A DNA stretch of 64,000 bases from Peptococcaceae bacterium (GTDB taxonomy: Bacteria > Bacillota > Desulfitobacteriia > Desulfitobacteriales > Syntrophobotulaceae), in contig DUML01000082.1 of the NCBI GenBank assembly GCA_012839895.1, positions 75,255 through 139,254 on the forward strand, read 5' to 3'. A program made the position numbers and the translations under genes. Under the pieces are notes generated by a model. It did no database searches. It saw only the letters and a list, made by a program, of their open reading frames with translations, and was not told the DNA's origin. Shown one piece after another: positions 8,127-19,363 of the stretch; position 1 is the stretch's first letter; the number at the start of each line of letters is the position of its first letter.

Positions 8127-10085
8127 TCAGTCGGCCTGAACAAAAAACCTTATGTATTTTTTCTCTTCAGAAGTAAAACCGAATTGGTCCAAAATATAAT
8201 CATCCAATGCCGGAAACCGATCGTTTCCTTGCAAGATTTGGTCTACTAAACTGGCAATCTGCTCTAAAACTTCTTTGTCCCATAGAGGAAGCGGAAGTTG
8301 TTCCAAATCTCCCCGTAAGATCTTTAAGGTGTGAAACTTTTTCCGATAAATAAAAGCATAAAGACTGCTGTTAAATAAACCTAAGATAACCTTTAAGGGA
8401 TAATCCAGCTTAGGTATCAAGATATTGGCACTGTTTAAAGTCAGGCTCCCCCGGTCATCATAGGCAAAAACCGGTCTCTTGGAGATAAACTTATAAATAA
8501 GTTTTTCTTTTGCTCGGTATCTTTCCAAAGGCGCAACTTGCTGCATAAGTTCCGGTTCAAATCTAATATAGGCACTGGGTTTTTTCAGTTTAAAAGCCGT
8601 TACATCCAACCCTCTGTAAATGGGTTCGTAACCTTCTAAAGGTTTAGCCTGTAAAAATTTCCTGTTATCACCGGTAACAATCCCTAAAGCCCAATCCGCG
8701 TTATCCTTTAAGGTAAGATGTTTGACCTGATAAACTTTATTAAGAATTCTTTCGTCCTGTTCGTTTAAGTAAACATCAAACACATACCATTTGTTATTCA
8801 GAAACCTTTGCTGGGCAATTTGGTATTCTTGCCCATTCCTTTTTATTAAAACCAACTGTCCGGCACAAGGCTTGGCTTTTTCCAGCTCCAAGCGAATGGC
8901 AGAAGAAAAAACGTTCTTAAACCTTTTTCCCAGGCATTCTATTTTCCTAATTCGCCAGTTTTCCACGAGATGCTTGCGTAAAGCTGCATACTTGCGGATA
9001 TTGAGAATTGCCTCAGGCAGAACAAAACTTAACCTGCCCCCATCCCTTAAAAGCTCAAGGCTAACTAACAGAAAAGCGGCAAAAGACTCACTAGAAATAA
9101 TCCCTGGAAACTCAGCGTTGAGCTTAACGGCCACATCCTTTTCCAGCCCTGCCCCCCAGGGAGGATTAGTGATTACCAAATCAAAAGAACCGTAAAACTT
9201 CCCGTGCTCCCCTTGGTCCCTAGCCAAATCCTTTAAAGGATTAAGCACAAGAATATTGGGACTGAAATCCTGGGGAAATTTAAGCAGGAGATTAATTCTG
9301 GCTATCCAAACGGCAATCCAATCAATATCCAGCCCAAAAAGCCCTTCCGGTTCTTGCAAATAATCGGCACAAGCTAAAAGAAACTGTCCTGTCCCGCAAC
9401 AGGGATCAAGCACTTTCTGCCCGGGCGCAAAGTTTTCCCTAACCATCCTGTCAACAATAGCAGGAGGAGTAAAATAAGAACCAAGGCTGGCCTTCCTGCC
9501 TTCCCGCATTAGAGATTGATATATTAGACCCAAAACATCCCTTTCCTGAGGCAATGGATATTTAAAGATAACATCCAGGGCTTCCTGGCTGGTCAACCTT
9601 TTTACCTCTTCAGGGATCTCCTTCCATAATTTCTGCAATTCAGCATAAACCGCTTTGCGGGAAAAATCTTGCGAGCGTAAAAGGATAATCTCTGTCAATT
9701 CGGACTTTTGGAGATCGCCATTGCGGGAAAAAAGATTTAGAGCCAAGACCAAAAGTGCCATTCGGACATCAATACCTTCACTATTAATGAACTCGCTCAG
9801 CCGGCTAAGCTGGAAAAGGTTCTTTTCATCCCTCAAGTACTCGACAGGGAGAAACTTCTTTTCGGCCCGAGCCTTATTGGCCCTGCTCCGTAAACGGTCA
9901 ATTTTGCCGGAGGAAAGATCAGCTTTAAGCTTTAAGACCTCAGCCCGCAGAAAGTGCTTTCCTTCCCTATCTACGGGCTGCAAATAACCATGCCTCAGCC
10001 AATTGCGAATACTGGCTTGGGAAATACCGAGGATTTCGGCAGTTTTAAAGCTATTAATTATTTCTTCTGACATTTCCTTACCCAA
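8127..10085 (-). CDS. Orphan N6-adenine DNA methyltransferase with N-terminal HTH
   Basis: 652 residues. The N-terminal 50 residues look like a MerR/excisionase-type helix-turn-helix (TAEILGISQASIRNWLRHGYL). The methyltransferase core follows, with AdoMet motif DPCCGTGQFLLA and catalytic NPPW, the mark of amino (N6-adenine) methyltransferases. The C-terminal third resembles the TaqI/type I specificity-like target recognition region. No endonuclease, helicase or specificity gene lies nearby, so it may be solitary or regulatory. The start is uncertain: TTG at 10085 lacks a good site, and ATG at 10073 has AAGGA very close. It sits between purD and fchA on the same strand. Methylation target unknown. 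Confidence 0.82.
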   Translation of the reverse strand: MGKEMSEEIINSFKTAEILGISQASIRNWLRHGYLQPVDREGKHFLRAEVLKLKADLSSGKIDRLRSRANKARAEKKFLPVEYLRDEKNLFQLSRLSEFINSEGIDVRMALLVLALNLFSRNGDLQKSELTEIILLRSQDFSRKAVYAELQKLWKEIPEEVKRLTSQEALDVIFKYPLPQERDVLGLIYQSLMREGRKASLGSYFTPPAIVDRMVRENFAPGQKVLDPCCGTGQFLLACADYLQEPEGLFGLDIDWIAVWIARINLLLKFPQDFSPNILVLNPLKDLARDQGEHGKFYGSFDLVITNPPWGAGLEKDVAVKLNAEFPGIISSESFAAFLLVSLELLRDGGRLSFVLPEAILNIRKYAALRKHLVENWRIRKIECLGKRFKNVFSSAIRLELEKAKPCAGQLVLIKRNGQEYQIAQQRFLNNKWYVFDVYLNEQDERILNKVYQVKHLTLKDNADWALGIVTGDNRKFLQAKPLEGYEPIYRGLDVTAFKLKKPSAYIRFEPELMQQVAPLERYRAKEKLIYKFISKRPVFAYDDRGSLTLNSANILIPKLDYPLKVILGLFNSSLYAFIYRKKFHTLKILRGDLEQLPLPLWDKEVLEQIASLVDQILQGNDRFPALDDYILDQFGFTSEEKKYIRFFVQAD

Positions 10086-10196
10086 ATAAATTAACTAAAG
10101 TTACTCTTACCCAAAATAATTATTTAAAATTACTTTATTAGCTAAATTTTCTTCGGACTTTCAAACTTAAAATAACCCAGAATTGTAGATTCAATT

Positions 10197-11468
10197 TTAA
10201 GTTATAGTCCTACCTTCCTGAAGGCCTTTTAGTCCTATATCTGTCCGGTAGTGAGCCTCCGGAAAATTAATTTGGGAAATCAACCTGTATACTTTCTCTC
10301 TGGCTTGAGATAAATTTTCTCCCCGGACGGTAACGCCTAGCACTCTACCACCAGCGCTACAAAGCTTGTTTCCTTCTATTTTAGTACCGGCATGAAAAAT
10401 TACCTCATCCTTAGTCTTAACATCAGGAAGAGTAATAGGAATCCCTTGCCGATAATTTCCAGGGTAACCCGGAGAAGCCATCACAACACAAACAGCGGCA
10501 TCGTTAAACCATTCAATGCTTGTTGAATTTAAAGAACCGGTTAGACAGGCCTCAAGGATAGGAACAAGATCAGATTTGAGCAAAACCATAACAGTTTGAG
10601 CCTCCGGGTCGCCAAAACGAACATTGTATTCCAGAACTTTCGGGCCTTCCGAAGTAATCATTAACCCCAGAAACAGCACTCCTACAAAAGGTGTTCCCCT
10701 TTTTCTCATTATTTCTAAGGTAGGTAAGGCTATTGTCTCTATTACTTCTTTTTCCAATTCCTTAGTCCAGAAAGGCGGTGGGCTATAAGTGCCCATTCCC
10801 CCCGTGTTTAAACCTAAATCGCCATTTAGGGCTCTTTTATGATCCTGAACAGCAACCATGGGAATTGCCGTTTTCCCATCACAAAAACAGAGAAGGCTTA
10901 CTTCCTGGCCCTCCAGGTATTCTTCGATAACTACCTGATCGCCGGCTGAACCAAAGGCTCCGCCCATAATCTTTTCTAATCCCTCGACAGCTTCTTCCCA
11001 AAGATTAGCGACAATAACCCCTTTGCCTGCCGCCAGTCCATCGGCTTTAATTACCACAGGTGCGCCTATTTGGCCTATATAAGCCCGGGCTTCCTCCTTG
11101 GAAGTAAAGGTCCGGTACTCGGCTGTTGGCACTCCGGCTTCAACCATAATAGTTTTAGCAAAGGCTTTACTGCTTTCCAGTTGGGCTGCTGCTTTGCTTG
11201 GGCCGAAGATTTTAAGGCCTGCAGCCTGAAAGCGGTCAACTATCCCTAAGCTTAAAGGCTCTTCCGGACCGACTACAGTTAAATCAATGTTTTTTTCTTG
11301 CGCAAATTTAACTAAACCATCGATATCATTTGCTTTTATTGGTACATTCCATTTTGCCGTTCCGGCATTACCGGTTGCGACAAATAATTCCGCACAAAGG
11401 GGACTCTGGGCTATCTTCCAAGCTAAAGCATGTTCCCTTCCCCCTGAGCCAACCACTAATATTTTCAT
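10197..11468 (-). CDS. purD: Phosphoribosylamine--glycine ligase (GARS)
   Basis: ATP-grasp enzyme for step 2 of purine synthesis: phosphoribosylamine + glycine + ATP to GAR. About 423 residues, normal for the family. Marks: N-terminal MKILVVGSGGREHALAWK, the ATP-grasp segment KADGLAAGKGVIVA, and the GGMGTYSP and EYNVRFGDPE motifs. I take ATG at 11468 as the start, because the protein normally begins MKILVVG and GGAG lies 8 bases upstream; an upstream start at 11507 would add 13 unlike residues. It is the last purine gene of the purE-purD run. Confidence 0.96.
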   Translation of the reverse strand: MKILVVGSGGREHALAWKIAQSPLCAELFVATGNAGTAKWNVPIKANDIDGLVKFAQEKNIDLTVVGPEEPLSLGIVDRFQAAGLKIFGPSKAAAQLESSKAFAKTIMVEAGVPTAEYRTFTSKEEARAYIGQIGAPVVIKADGLAAGKGVIVANLWEEAVEGLEKIMGGAFGSAGDQVVIEEYLEGQEVSLLCFCDGKTAIPMVAVQDHKRALNGDLGLNTGGMGTYSPPPFWTKELEKEVIETIALPTLEIMRKRGTPFVGVLFLGLMITSEGPKVLEYNVRFGDPEAQTVMVLLKSDLVPILEACLTGSLNSTSIEWFNDAAVCVVMASPGYPGNYRQGIPITLPDVKTKDEVIFHAGTKIEGNKLCSAGGRVLGVTVRGENLSQAREKVYRLISQINFPEAHYRTDIGLKGLQEGRTIT

Positions 11469-11585
11469 TTTCTTCTCCACCGCTTTTTCCCAAGGATACC
11501 CGGACATGGGCTAACCACCTCATATAATTCTCTTACTTAGAATTTTTCTTAATCAGCATTTCTCCTTTAACCAGGCAGAAAACAC

Positions 11586-13127
11586 TTAATGTTTAAAATG
11601 CCTTCTTCCTGTGAAGACCAAGATAAGGCCTAAACGGTCTGCAGCCTCAATAACTTCCTGGTCTTTGACTGAGCCCCCCGGTTGGACAATAGCTTTAATT
11701 CCATATTGGGCAGCCAGTTCAACAGAATCCGGGAAGGGGAAGAAAGCATCTGACGCAAGGTAGGCTCCGCTGGCTTTGTCGCCTGCTTGCGTCAAGGCAA
11801 TCCGAGCTGAGCCGACTCTATTCATTTGCCCTGCTCCGACCCCGAGAACCTGTTTTTGGCTGGCAACCACAATAGCGTTGGACTTGACATGTTTAACTAC
11901 TTTCCAGGCAAACTCCATTTCTGCCAAATCATCCTCGGTGGGTTTGAGTTTGGAGACAGTTCGCCATTCCCTTGCCGGGGTAATCCCTTGGTCCTCTTCC
12001 TGCAGTAGAAAACCGCCACCCACCGTCCTCAGCTTCCAGCCGCGGGTCTTAGAACATTCTTCTCGATTAACAGTAAAGAGCCGCAGGTTGGTTTTTTGAG
12101 CCAGAATGTTTTTAGCTTGGACAGTAAAATCAGGAGCAACAATAACTTCATAAAATCTATTTTTGATGGCCTCAGCAGTTATCTCATCTACTACCTGGTT
12201 AAAAGCAATAATACCCCCGAATGCCGAAACCGGGTCAGCATCTAATGCCCGCTCATAGGCTTCCAGAACAGATTGTCCCAAAGCAACCCCGCAAGGATTG
12301 GTATGTTTAATAATGGCGCAGGCCGTGTCCTCAAACTCGGAGACAATTTCCCAAGCTGAATCCATATCCATCCAGTTATTATAAGACAATTCTTTGCCCT
12401 GGAGCTGCCGCCCATAAGCCAAAGTCCCCTTTCCGGCCTCAGAGTCGGCATAAAAAGCCGCTTTTTGCCCTGGATTTTCACCATACCGTAAATCCTGTAC
12501 TTTAATAGCCGTTAACCTTAAATTTTTGGGGAAAGCCGCTTCCGTTTCCAGCAAGCCTTCCAAATAATCGGCAATTAAGCGATCATACTCGGCGGTATGA
12601 GCAAAAGCCTCCGCTGCCAGTCTTTTTCGCAAGGCTAAAGGCACTGTCCCGCTTTCCTCCAGGTTTTGCAAAATTTCATTATATTTAAGAGGATTAACAA
12701 CAACAGTAACCCTGGCATGGTTTTTGGCTGCTGCTCTAACCATTGTCGGGCCGCCAATATCAATATTTTCAATTGCTTCCTCTAAAGTAACATTTTCCTT
12801 GGCGATTGTTTCCCGAAAAGGATAAAGGTTAACACAAACTAAATCAATTAATTCAATCCCATTCTCTTTACACTGGGCTATATGTTCGGCAGTATCCCTA
12901 GCCAAGATTCCTCCGTGGATTTTGGGGTGTAAAGTTTTGACCCTGCCTTCGAGGATTTCGGGGAAACCTGTAACCTCACTGACATAAGTCACCGGGATGC
13001 CCGCTTCAGCCAAAACTTTAAAAGTCCCACCGGTAGATATGAGCTCATATCCCACTTGAACCAAACCCTTGGCAAATTCCACCAAACCTGTTTTATCCGA
13101 AACACTAAGAATAGCTTTTTTCCCCAT
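11586..13127 (-). CDS. purH: Bifunctional AICAR transformylase / IMP cyclohydrolase
   Basis: Last two steps of IMP synthesis: formyl transfer from 10-formyl-THF to AICAR, then ring closure. The 513 residues have the IMP cyclohydrolase domain first (VSDKTGLVEFAKGL, STGGT, GGILAR) and the transformylase domain after about residue 200, with the catalytic Lys-His pair in IIKHTNPCG and a C-terminal DAFFPFPD segment. The ATG is 6 bases after GGAGGG. Its formyl donor is made by FolD/FchA, encoded farther along the same strand. Length and motifs are normal. Confidence 0.97.
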   Translation of the reverse strand: MGKKAILSVSDKTGLVEFAKGLVQVGYELISTGGTFKVLAEAGIPVTYVSEVTGFPEILEGRVKTLHPKIHGGILARDTAEHIAQCKENGIELIDLVCVNLYPFRETIAKENVTLEEAIENIDIGGPTMVRAAAKNHARVTVVVNPLKYNEILQNLEESGTVPLALRKRLAAEAFAHTAEYDRLIADYLEGLLETEAAFPKNLRLTAIKVQDLRYGENPGQKAAFYADSEAGKGTLAYGRQLQGKELSYNNWMDMDSAWEIVSEFEDTACAIIKHTNPCGVALGQSVLEAYERALDADPVSAFGGIIAFNQVVDEITAEAIKNRFYEVIVAPDFTVQAKNILAQKTNLRLFTVNREECSKTRGWKLRTVGGGFLLQEEDQGITPAREWRTVSKLKPTEDDLAEMEFAWKVVKHVKSNAIVVASQKQVLGVGAGQMNRVGSARIALTQAGDKASGAYLASDAFFPFPDSVELAAQYGIKAIVQPGGSVKDQEVIEAADRLGLILVFTGRRHFKH

Positions 13128-13213
13128 TCATTATCCCTCCAAAAATCCTATAAAAAATCTACCGTCGTGTCATCTAACCGCCGGCCAAAGTATCTTCTGC
13201 CCTTGTTTATTGT

Positions 13214-13822
13214 TTAGGAGTGCCTTTTGATGGTCACTTTGCGCCCCTGGCACTCAACTTTGCCCAAAGCAATCAGTCTAATTGCTTCCGGATAAATCTT
13301 ATGTTCAACCTGTAAAATCCGCTGGGAAAGTGTTTCCACAGTGTCTTCTTCATAGACCGGTACCGCTTCCTGCATAATAATTGGTCCGGTATCCATACCT
13401 TCATCCACAAAATGTACTGTACAGCCGCTAACTTTCACTCCGTATTCCAAAGCCTGCCGTTGAGCGTTTAAACCCGGAAAAGCAGGTAAAAGGGAAGGAT
13501 GGATATTTACGATTAAGCATTCCGCCCGGCGGATAAAATATGGGCTTAAAATCCTCATATATCCTGCTAAAACTAAGAGTTCCACGCCCAGTTCTTCCAG
13601 CCAATTAAGGATGTCATCCTCTTGTGCCTGTTTATCGGGATAATTCTCCCTTGGAAAAGCTCTAGTGGGAATCCCGACTTTTTCCGCTCGAAGAAGTGCC
13701 TGGGCTTTGATCTGATCAGAGCCGACACCCATAAATTCCACTGGCAAAGAACCTTCCAACCATTCATCAATTAATGCCTGTAAATTGCTGCCACGCCCGG
13801 AAGCAAGCACTGCTATCTTCAT
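13214..13822 (-). CDS. purN: GAR transformylase (folate-dependent)
   Basis: Transfers the formyl group of 10-formyl-THF to GAR (step 3). The 202-residue protein has the N-terminal [15 protein letters not shown] nucleotide loop and the catalytic set: Asn and His in [13 protein letters not shown], and Asp in [10 protein letters not shown]. The start codon overlaps the purM stop by 4 bases (ATGA), so translation is coupled. No formate-dependent PurT is seen in the window, so this is presumably the working enzyme. Confidence 0.97.
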   Translation of the reverse strand: MKIAVLASGRGSNLQALIDEWLEGSLPVEFMGVGSDQIKAQALLRAEKVGIPTRAFPRENYPDKQAQEDDILNWLEELGVELLVLAGYMRILSPYFIRRAECLIVNIHPSLLPAFPGLNAQRQALEYGVKVSGCTVHFVDEGMDTGPIIMQEAVPVYEEDTVETLSQRILQVEHKIYPEAIRLIALGKVECQGRKVTIKRHS

Positions 13823-14835
13823 AAGTATTTCACTCCTTGCCCAGGGATTACTGTGCCAATTTTTACAACCTGTTCCTTGTTGGCCAGCAAAAACCCCATA
13901 ACCCGCTCTTCATCAGCAGGATGAACAATAATAATGAAACCTATCCCCATATTAAAAGTGCGGTACATCTCTTCGTCCGCAATGGAACCAATTCTTTGCA
14001 GCAGGCTAAAAACCTGAGGAACTTGCCAACTTGCCGTTTCAATAGCAACACCTAAACCGGGGGGTAAGACGCGGGGGATATTCTCAGTGAGACCTCCACC
14101 TGTAATATGCACCATTCCAGCTATATTAACTCTTGCCAATAGCGGGAGAATTGTCCGGACATAGATTCTGGTAGGCGTGAGCAATACTTCACCTAAAGTG
14201 CCGCCGAGTTCAGGCCAAAATTCATCTAAAGGATAGCCCTCAAACACTTTCCGCACCAAAGAATAACCGTTGCTATGCAAGCCGCTGGAGGGCAATCCTA
14301 GCAGGATATCCCCTTCCCGGATTTGCGAACCGTCAATCAAATTATCCCTGTTTACTACTCCCACCGCAAAACCGGCAAGATCATACTCGTCCTGAGGATA
14401 AAAGCCGGGCATCTCCGCAGTTTCTCCTCCAATTAAAGCACAGCCCGCCTGCCGACAGCCTTCGGCCACTCCTTCCACAATAGCAGCTACTCTCTCCGGA
14501 ATTAACTTCCCTACGGCCAAATAATCCAGAAAAAACAAAGGTTCCGCCCCGTGAACCAAAATATCGTTGACACACATGGCAACGGCATCTTGGCCGATTG
14601 TATTATGTTTATTCAGTTGAAAAGCCAAACGCAGTTTGGTCCCGACCCCGTCAGTCCCGGAAACCAGGACGGGATCAGGGTACTTGTCCAGGTCAAGGCT
14701 GAACAAACCGCCAAATCCCCCCAGCCCTCCCAGAACTCCGGGCCGCAAGGTACTCAAAACGGCAGGTTTGATTCGTTCTACTGCTTCATTGCCCGCCTGG
14801 ATATCAACACCAGCCTCTTTATAGGTATATCCCAT
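13819..14835 (-). CDS. purM: AIR synthetase
   Basis: ATP-dependent ring closure of FGAM to AIR (step 5). The 338-residue protein belongs to the PurM/PurL fold family: [15 protein letters not shown] at the N-terminus, [11 protein letters not shown], the [18 protein letters not shown] block and the [13 protein letters not shown] glycine-rich motif near residue 245. It starts at ATG after GGAGGATG. Coupled to purN by overlap. Normal length. Confidence 0.97.
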   Translation of the reverse strand: MGYTYKEAGVDIQAGNEAVERIKPAVLSTLRPGVLGGLGGFGGLFSLDLDKYPDPVLVSGTDGVGTKLRLAFQLNKHNTIGQDAVAMCVNDILVHGAEPLFFLDYLAVGKLIPERVAAIVEGVAEGCRQAGCALIGGETAEMPGFYPQDEYDLAGFAVGVVNRDNLIDGSQIREGDILLGLPSSGLHSNGYSLVRKVFEGYPLDEFWPELGGTLGEVLLTPTRIYVRTILPLLARVNIAGMVHITGGGLTENIPRVLPPGLGVAIETASWQVPQVFSLLQRIGSIADEEMYRTFNMGIGFIIIVHPADEERVMGFLLANKEQVVKIGTVIPGQGVKYL

Positions 14836-14969
14836 TATCCATCCTCCTTGGCATAGCCTGATTTAACTTGCTCCTTACACTGGCTCCAATGCCCTCCAAC
14901 TTAAATGCCGTGCATAAGGCCTGCCACAGTTAAATCTCGAATTTATTTTTGAATTTATTTAATCCTTCT

Positions 14970-16385
14970 TTAACATGAACTTGGCTTAATGTCCAGATCT
15001 TCTTTAGTTATTTTTTGAGAGACTGTGATTGGATATTTGCCGTTAAAACAAGCTAAACAAACAGGAAGGTTACCTAAAGCTCTTCTTAAACCTTCTTCGG
15101 ATAAATAATAAAGAGTATCTGCGCCAACAAACTTGCGAATCTCTTCAATGCTCATTTTATTGGCAACTAAAGTTTCTCGCTCCGCCGTATCTATTCCATA
15201 ATAGCAAGAATAGCAAACCGGCGGTGAGCTAATTAGCAAATGCACTTCCTTCGCTCCGCAGTTTTTCACCATTTCCACTAACTTTGAGCTGGTAGTCCCT
15301 CTAACGATAGAATCGTCAACCATGGCTATTTTGCGGCCCCGAATAACCCTGGAGTTAGTATTCAGTTTTATCCTGACACCAATTTCCCGCATTTTTTGGG
15401 TAGGTTGGATAAAAGTCCTGCCCACATATCTATTTTTCAGAAGACCCTCTTCAAAAGGCAAACCAAGAGCTTTGGCATAGCCAATTGCCGCCGGCGTCCC
15501 GGAGTCCGGTACAGCCAAAACAACGTCAACATCCAACGGGCATTCCCTGGCTAATTCCACACCCATTTGTCTGCGGCTTTCCCAGACATTAAGATTATCC
15601 AGGGTGCTGTCCGGTCGGGCAAAGTAAATATATTCAAAAGAACAAAAAGCGGGATTCTCTTTCAATGTTCCCCGGTGGGAATGCAAGCCTTCCTCATCAA
15701 TTGTTACCACTTCACCTGGTTCCACGTCGCGCAAGAATTCGGCACCGATAGTATCAAGCGCAGCACTCTCAGAGGCCAAACAATAACGATTGCCAAGGCG
15801 GCCGATACATAGAGGCCTGATTCCAAAAGGATCGCGAACACCGATAATTTTGTCCTCAGCCATGATAAGAAGGGCATAAGCGCCTTTGAGGTCAATCATG
15901 GTCTTAATAATGGCATCTTCCAGACTATACCTCCGATAGCGGGCAATCATGTTCAAGATTACCTCACTGTCAATGGTTGTTTGAAAAACTGTACCTTGAC
16001 TGCCAAGTTCAGCTCTTAATTCCAGCGCATTGGTGAGATTGCCGTTATGGGCCAAGGCAATCATGCCCTTTTGAAAGTATACAACCAAAGGCTGGGCATT
16101 GCTTAAATGAGAAGAACCGGTTGTAGAATACCGGACATGACCAATGGCCATTTTGCCTTTTAGTCCGCTTAAAACTTCTGCAGTAAAAACTTCGGAAACT
16201 AAGCCCATGCCTTTATAATGCTGGATTCTACGCCCATCGGAAACAGCAATCCCGGCACTTTCCTGGCCTCTATGCTGCAAAGCGTAAAGGCCATAATAAG
16301 TTAGCTGGGCAACCTCTTGTTCAGGAGCATAAATCCCGAAGACTCCGCATTCCTCTTTAGGTTTATCAGCCGAGAGTATATCCAT
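14970..16385 (-). CDS. purF: Amidophosphoribosyltransferase
   Basis: First committed step of purine synthesis: PRPP + glutamine to phosphoribosylamine. Class II amidotransferase of the Bacillus type: a short propeptide is followed by the catalytic Cys of ECGVFGI. The PRTase domain has the PRPP loop VDDSIVRGTTS. Cysteines of a [4Fe-4S] cluster are present (CYSCYYG and CLACFNG near the C-terminus), so oxygen-labile regulation is likely. I prefer ATG at 16385; a GTG at 16397 is possible but sits almost on top of its ribosome site. About 471 residues. Confidence 0.95.
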   Translation of the reverse strand: MDILSADKPKEECGVFGIYAPEQEVAQLTYYGLYALQHRGQESAGIAVSDGRRIQHYKGMGLVSEVFTAEVLSGLKGKMAIGHVRYSTTGSSHLSNAQPLVVYFQKGMIALAHNGNLTNALELRAELGSQGTVFQTTIDSEVILNMIARYRRYSLEDAIIKTMIDLKGAYALLIMAEDKIIGVRDPFGIRPLCIGRLGNRYCLASESAALDTIGAEFLRDVEPGEVVTIDEEGLHSHRGTLKENPAFCSFEYIYFARPDSTLDNLNVWESRRQMGVELARECPLDVDVVLAVPDSGTPAAIGYAKALGLPFEEGLLKNRYVGRTFIQPTQKMREIGVRIKLNTNSRVIRGRKIAMVDDSIVRGTTSSKLVEMVKNCGAKEVHLLISSPPVCYSCYYGIDTAERETLVANKMSIEEIRKFVGADTLYYLSEEGLRRALGNLPVCLACFNGKYPITVSQKITKEDLDIKPSSC

Positions 16386-16465
16386 CCCAAAGCTCACCCC
16401 TTAAACTCTAGTATCGACCATTCATCTCTGGACAACAGGACAAAATTTCCAGGTTAGACCAATAA

Positions 16466-18664
16466 CTAGGCCTTGGAATTCATCCTATTAGCAATAGCCT
16501 GTTCAAACAAAGGACGATAGGTCGCCAACGGAACATTAAGACAGCAAGTTTCATTAAACATAACCTTAAGGGTATTACCTCCGCTTTCCCCAAGATGCAC
16601 CAAAGGAATTCCGGCATCTTTAGCTGAAGCTTCCAGTTTTGGGGCATTTTGAGCAGAGATAGAGATAATAATTCTACCCAGCCGTTCCCCGAAAAGTTTC
16701 TTAAGTTGATTACTACCTTTAATATTAACAGTCGCTCCATATTTTACAGTCATCTCGGCTAAGGCCACAGCCAAGCCACCCTCGCTGACATCATGAGCAG
16801 AGAGGAGTATTCCCTGTTTATTAAGTTCTAACAAAAAATCGATTCTTCGTTTGATTTCCTGCAAATCCAGCTCCGGCAGTTTCCCTGCTTCCATGTTTTC
16901 CAACTGAGCCAGGTACTCAGAACCGCTAAGCTCACCTTCTAACTCCCCAAGAAGGTAAATCTGCTCACCCTCAGACCGGAAAGTATTCCCAAGAATTTGA
17001 CTGAGGTCTTCAATTAAACCGACCATGCCGATCATAGGCGTTGGATAAATAGCTGCCCCTGAAGTTTCATTGTAGAAGCTGACATTTCCTCCCGTTACGG
17101 GTGTGCCAAGTACTCGACAAGCCTCGGCCACACCTGCGCAAGCCTGTTCAAACTGCCAAAAAATCTCGGGTTTTTCAGGATTGCCAAAATTCAAGCAATC
17201 CGTAATAGCTAAGGGCTTAGCACCTACACAGGCAATATTTTGGGCCGCTTCCACCACGGCAAGGGCTCCTCCCAAATAAGGGTCGAGATAAACATAACGG
17301 GAATTACAATCCGTCGTCAGGGCAATTCCTTTCTTCGTACCCCTGATCCTTAGGACTGCGGCATCCCCTCCTGGCAAAACTACCGTATTGGTACCAACCT
17401 GATGGTCATACTGCCGGTAAATCCACTCTTTACTGGCGATAGTTGGGTTACTAATTAAAGCCAAAAAAACCTCTTCGGCTGTACCCTTTAATTCCAGTGA
17501 ATCGAAACACTTACTCTTGAGCTCTTGATAATAAGCGGGTTCAGCCGCAGGCCTATAATAGACCGGCGCCTCTTCAGTCAAAGCTTTGACCGGGATTTCA
17601 GCAACCAGCTTACCATCCTCCAAAACCCGCAGCAACCCATCATTCGTTACTCTGCCGATAACGGCAGCTTCAAGCCCCCAGCGATTAAGGACTTCCTCTA
17701 CTTCTTTCTCCCGCCCGGCTTTAGGTACTACCAGCATCCGTTCCTGAGATTCAGAAAGCATGATTTCATAGGGAGTCATCCCTGTTTCCCGCCGAGGGAC
17801 AAGGCTTAATTCCAATTCAATCCCGCTGTTTCCCCTACCGGCCATTTCCACCGCTGAGCTGGTTAACCCTGCAGCCCCCATATCCTGGATGCCAACCAAA
17901 GCATCGGCTTCGATTAATTCCAAACAAGCCTCCATTAAAAGTTTTTCCATAAAGGGGTCGCCAACCTGAACAGCAGAACGCTTAGCTTCCGATTCTTCAC
18001 TTAATTCCACGGATGCAAAAGTAGCCCCGTGAATACCATCTCTTCCGGTTCTGGCCCCGATTACCATCACCGGATTACCTTCACCTTTAGCTACTCCTTT
18101 AGCGATATTCTCATGCCTTAAGAGCCCAACCGCCATGGCATTAACAAGAGGATTGCCGCTGTAAGATTTATGAAAATAGACATCTCCACCTACGGTGGGG
18201 ATCCCTATTGAATTGCCATAACCACCAATGCCTGCTACTACGCCGCTTAAAAGGTATTTATTGTGTTCTTCTTCCAAAGGACCAAAACGTAAAGCGTCAA
18301 GAACTGCAATAGGGCGAGCCCCCATAGTGAAAATATCCCGTAGAATGCCGCCCACACCGGTAGCAGCCCCTTGATAAGGTTCAATAGCCGAGGGGTGGTT
18401 ATGGGATTCCATTTTAAAAACAACAGCCAAGTTATCGCCTATATCTACAATCCCGGCATTTTCGCCAGGCCCTTGCAAGACCTGCGGTCCTTCCGTAGGG
18501 AACTTCTTTAAAATCGGTTTGGAAGTTTTATAGGAACAATGCTCAGACCACATCACAGCAAAAATGCCTACTTCCAAAATGTTAGGCTCCCGGCCCAAAA
18601 GCTCAAGGATACGGTTATATTCTTCGTCTGTTAAACCCATTTCCCGCCATACACGAGGTTCCAT
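16466..18664 (-). CDS. purL: FGAM synthase, large subunit (small-type PurL)
   Basis: Converts FGAR to FGAM with ammonia from PurQ; works as a PurL-PurQ-PurS complex. 732 residues, the small PurL of Gram-positives lacking a fused glutaminase. Marks: [32 protein letters not shown] and [18 protein letters not shown] at 18664 has GGGAGGG in front and begins [16 protein letters not shown], matching the family; a start at 18727 would overlap purQ by about 60 bases and add unlike sequence. One base separates it from the purQ stop, so coupling is expected. Confidence 0.97.
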   Translation of the reverse strand: MEPRVWREMGLTDEEYNRILELLGREPNILEVGIFAVMWSEHCSYKTSKPILKKFPTEGPQVLQGPGENAGIVDIGDNLAVVFKMESHNHPSAIEPYQGAATGVGGILRDIFTMGARPIAVLDALRFGPLEEEHNKYLLSGVVAGIGGYGNSIGIPTVGGDVYFHKSYSGNPLVNAMAVGLLRHENIAKGVAKGEGNPVMVIGARTGRDGIHGATFASVELSEESEAKRSAVQVGDPFMEKLLMEACLELIEADALVGIQDMGAAGLTSSAVEMAGRGNSGIELELSLVPRRETGMTPYEIMLSESQERMLVVPKAGREKEVEEVLNRWGLEAAVIGRVTNDGLLRVLEDGKLVAEIPVKALTEEAPVYYRPAAEPAYYQELKSKCFDSLELKGTAEEVFLALISNPTIASKEWIYRQYDHQVGTNTVVLPGGDAAVLRIRGTKKGIALTTDCNSRYVYLDPYLGGALAVVEAAQNIACVGAKPLAITDCLNFGNPEKPEIFWQFEQACAGVAEACRVLGTPVTGGNVSFYNETSGAAIYPTPMIGMVGLIEDLSQILGNTFRSEGEQIYLLGELEGELSGSEYLAQLENMEAGKLPELDLQEIKRRIDFLLELNKQGILLSAHDVSEGGLAVALAEMTVKYGATVNIKGSNQLKKLFGERLGRIIISISAQNAPKLEASAKDAGIPLVHLGESGGNTLKVMFNETCCLNVPLATYRPLFEQAIANRMNSKA

Positions 18665-18665
18665 T

Positions 18666-19361
18666 TTAAACCCTCCCTTCCCAAGCTTTAAGAATGGAAA
18701 GAAACATCCCTTTGCCATCCACTCCACCGGTTATTTCTTCCACAACACGTTCCGGATGAGGCATCATCCCTAAAACATTGCCTTTTTTATTCACAATTCC
18801 GGCAATATTATCCCGGGAACCATTGGGGTTGCCTTCTGCACTGGCTTCCCCTTCAGGGGTAACATACCTGAAAACAATTTGCCCATTATCCTGGAGCGCC
18901 TTAAGGCCATCATCATCAATTGTATAATTCCCTTCACCATGACTGATGGGAATTTGAATTACTTGCCCTTGCTCATAACAATTGGTAAAAGCCAATTTAT
19001 TATTTTCTACTCTTAAATACTGGGGACTGCATATAAAATGCAACCCGGCATTGCGCAGTAAGGCTCCCGGCAAAAGCCCGCATTCGGTCAAAATTTGGAA
19101 ACCATTGCAAATTCCCCAAACCAAACCGCCCTCTTTGGCAAAACGGATCACATCATTCATTATGGGAGAAAAACGAGCAATTGCGCCGGTCCGCAAATAA
19201 TCGCCATAAGAAAAACCGCCTGGCAAAACGATAAGGTCAAACCCTTGAACTGAAGTCTCCTGATGCCAAATAAGCTTGGGTTCTTCCCCCATTACCCGCC
19301 AGGCTTCCAGGCAGTCAATATCACAATTGGAACCTGGGAAACGTACTATGCCTATTTTCAA
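18666..19361 (-). CDS. purQ: FGAM synthase, glutaminase subunit
   Basis: Triad class I glutamine amidotransferase that feeds ammonia to PurL. The 231-residue protein has the nucleophile Cys in [12 protein letters not shown] and the His/Glu pair near the C-terminus (PHPE). It starts at TTG (19361), six bases after GGAGGG, and begins [14 protein letters not shown] as in homologues. Lies two bases after purS and one before purL. Confidence 0.96.
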   Translation of the reverse strand: MKIGIVRFPGSNCDIDCLEAWRVMGEEPKLIWHQETSVQGFDLIVLPGGFSYGDYLRTGAIARFSPIMNDVIRFAKEGGLVWGICNGFQILTECGLLPGALLRNAGLHFICSPQYLRVENNKLAFTNCYEQGQVIQIPISHGEGNYTIDDDGLKALQDNGQIVFRYVTPEGEASAEGNPNGSRDNIAGIVNKKGNVLGMMPHPERVVEEITGGVDGKGMFLSILKAWEGRV

Positions 19362-19363
19362 GT

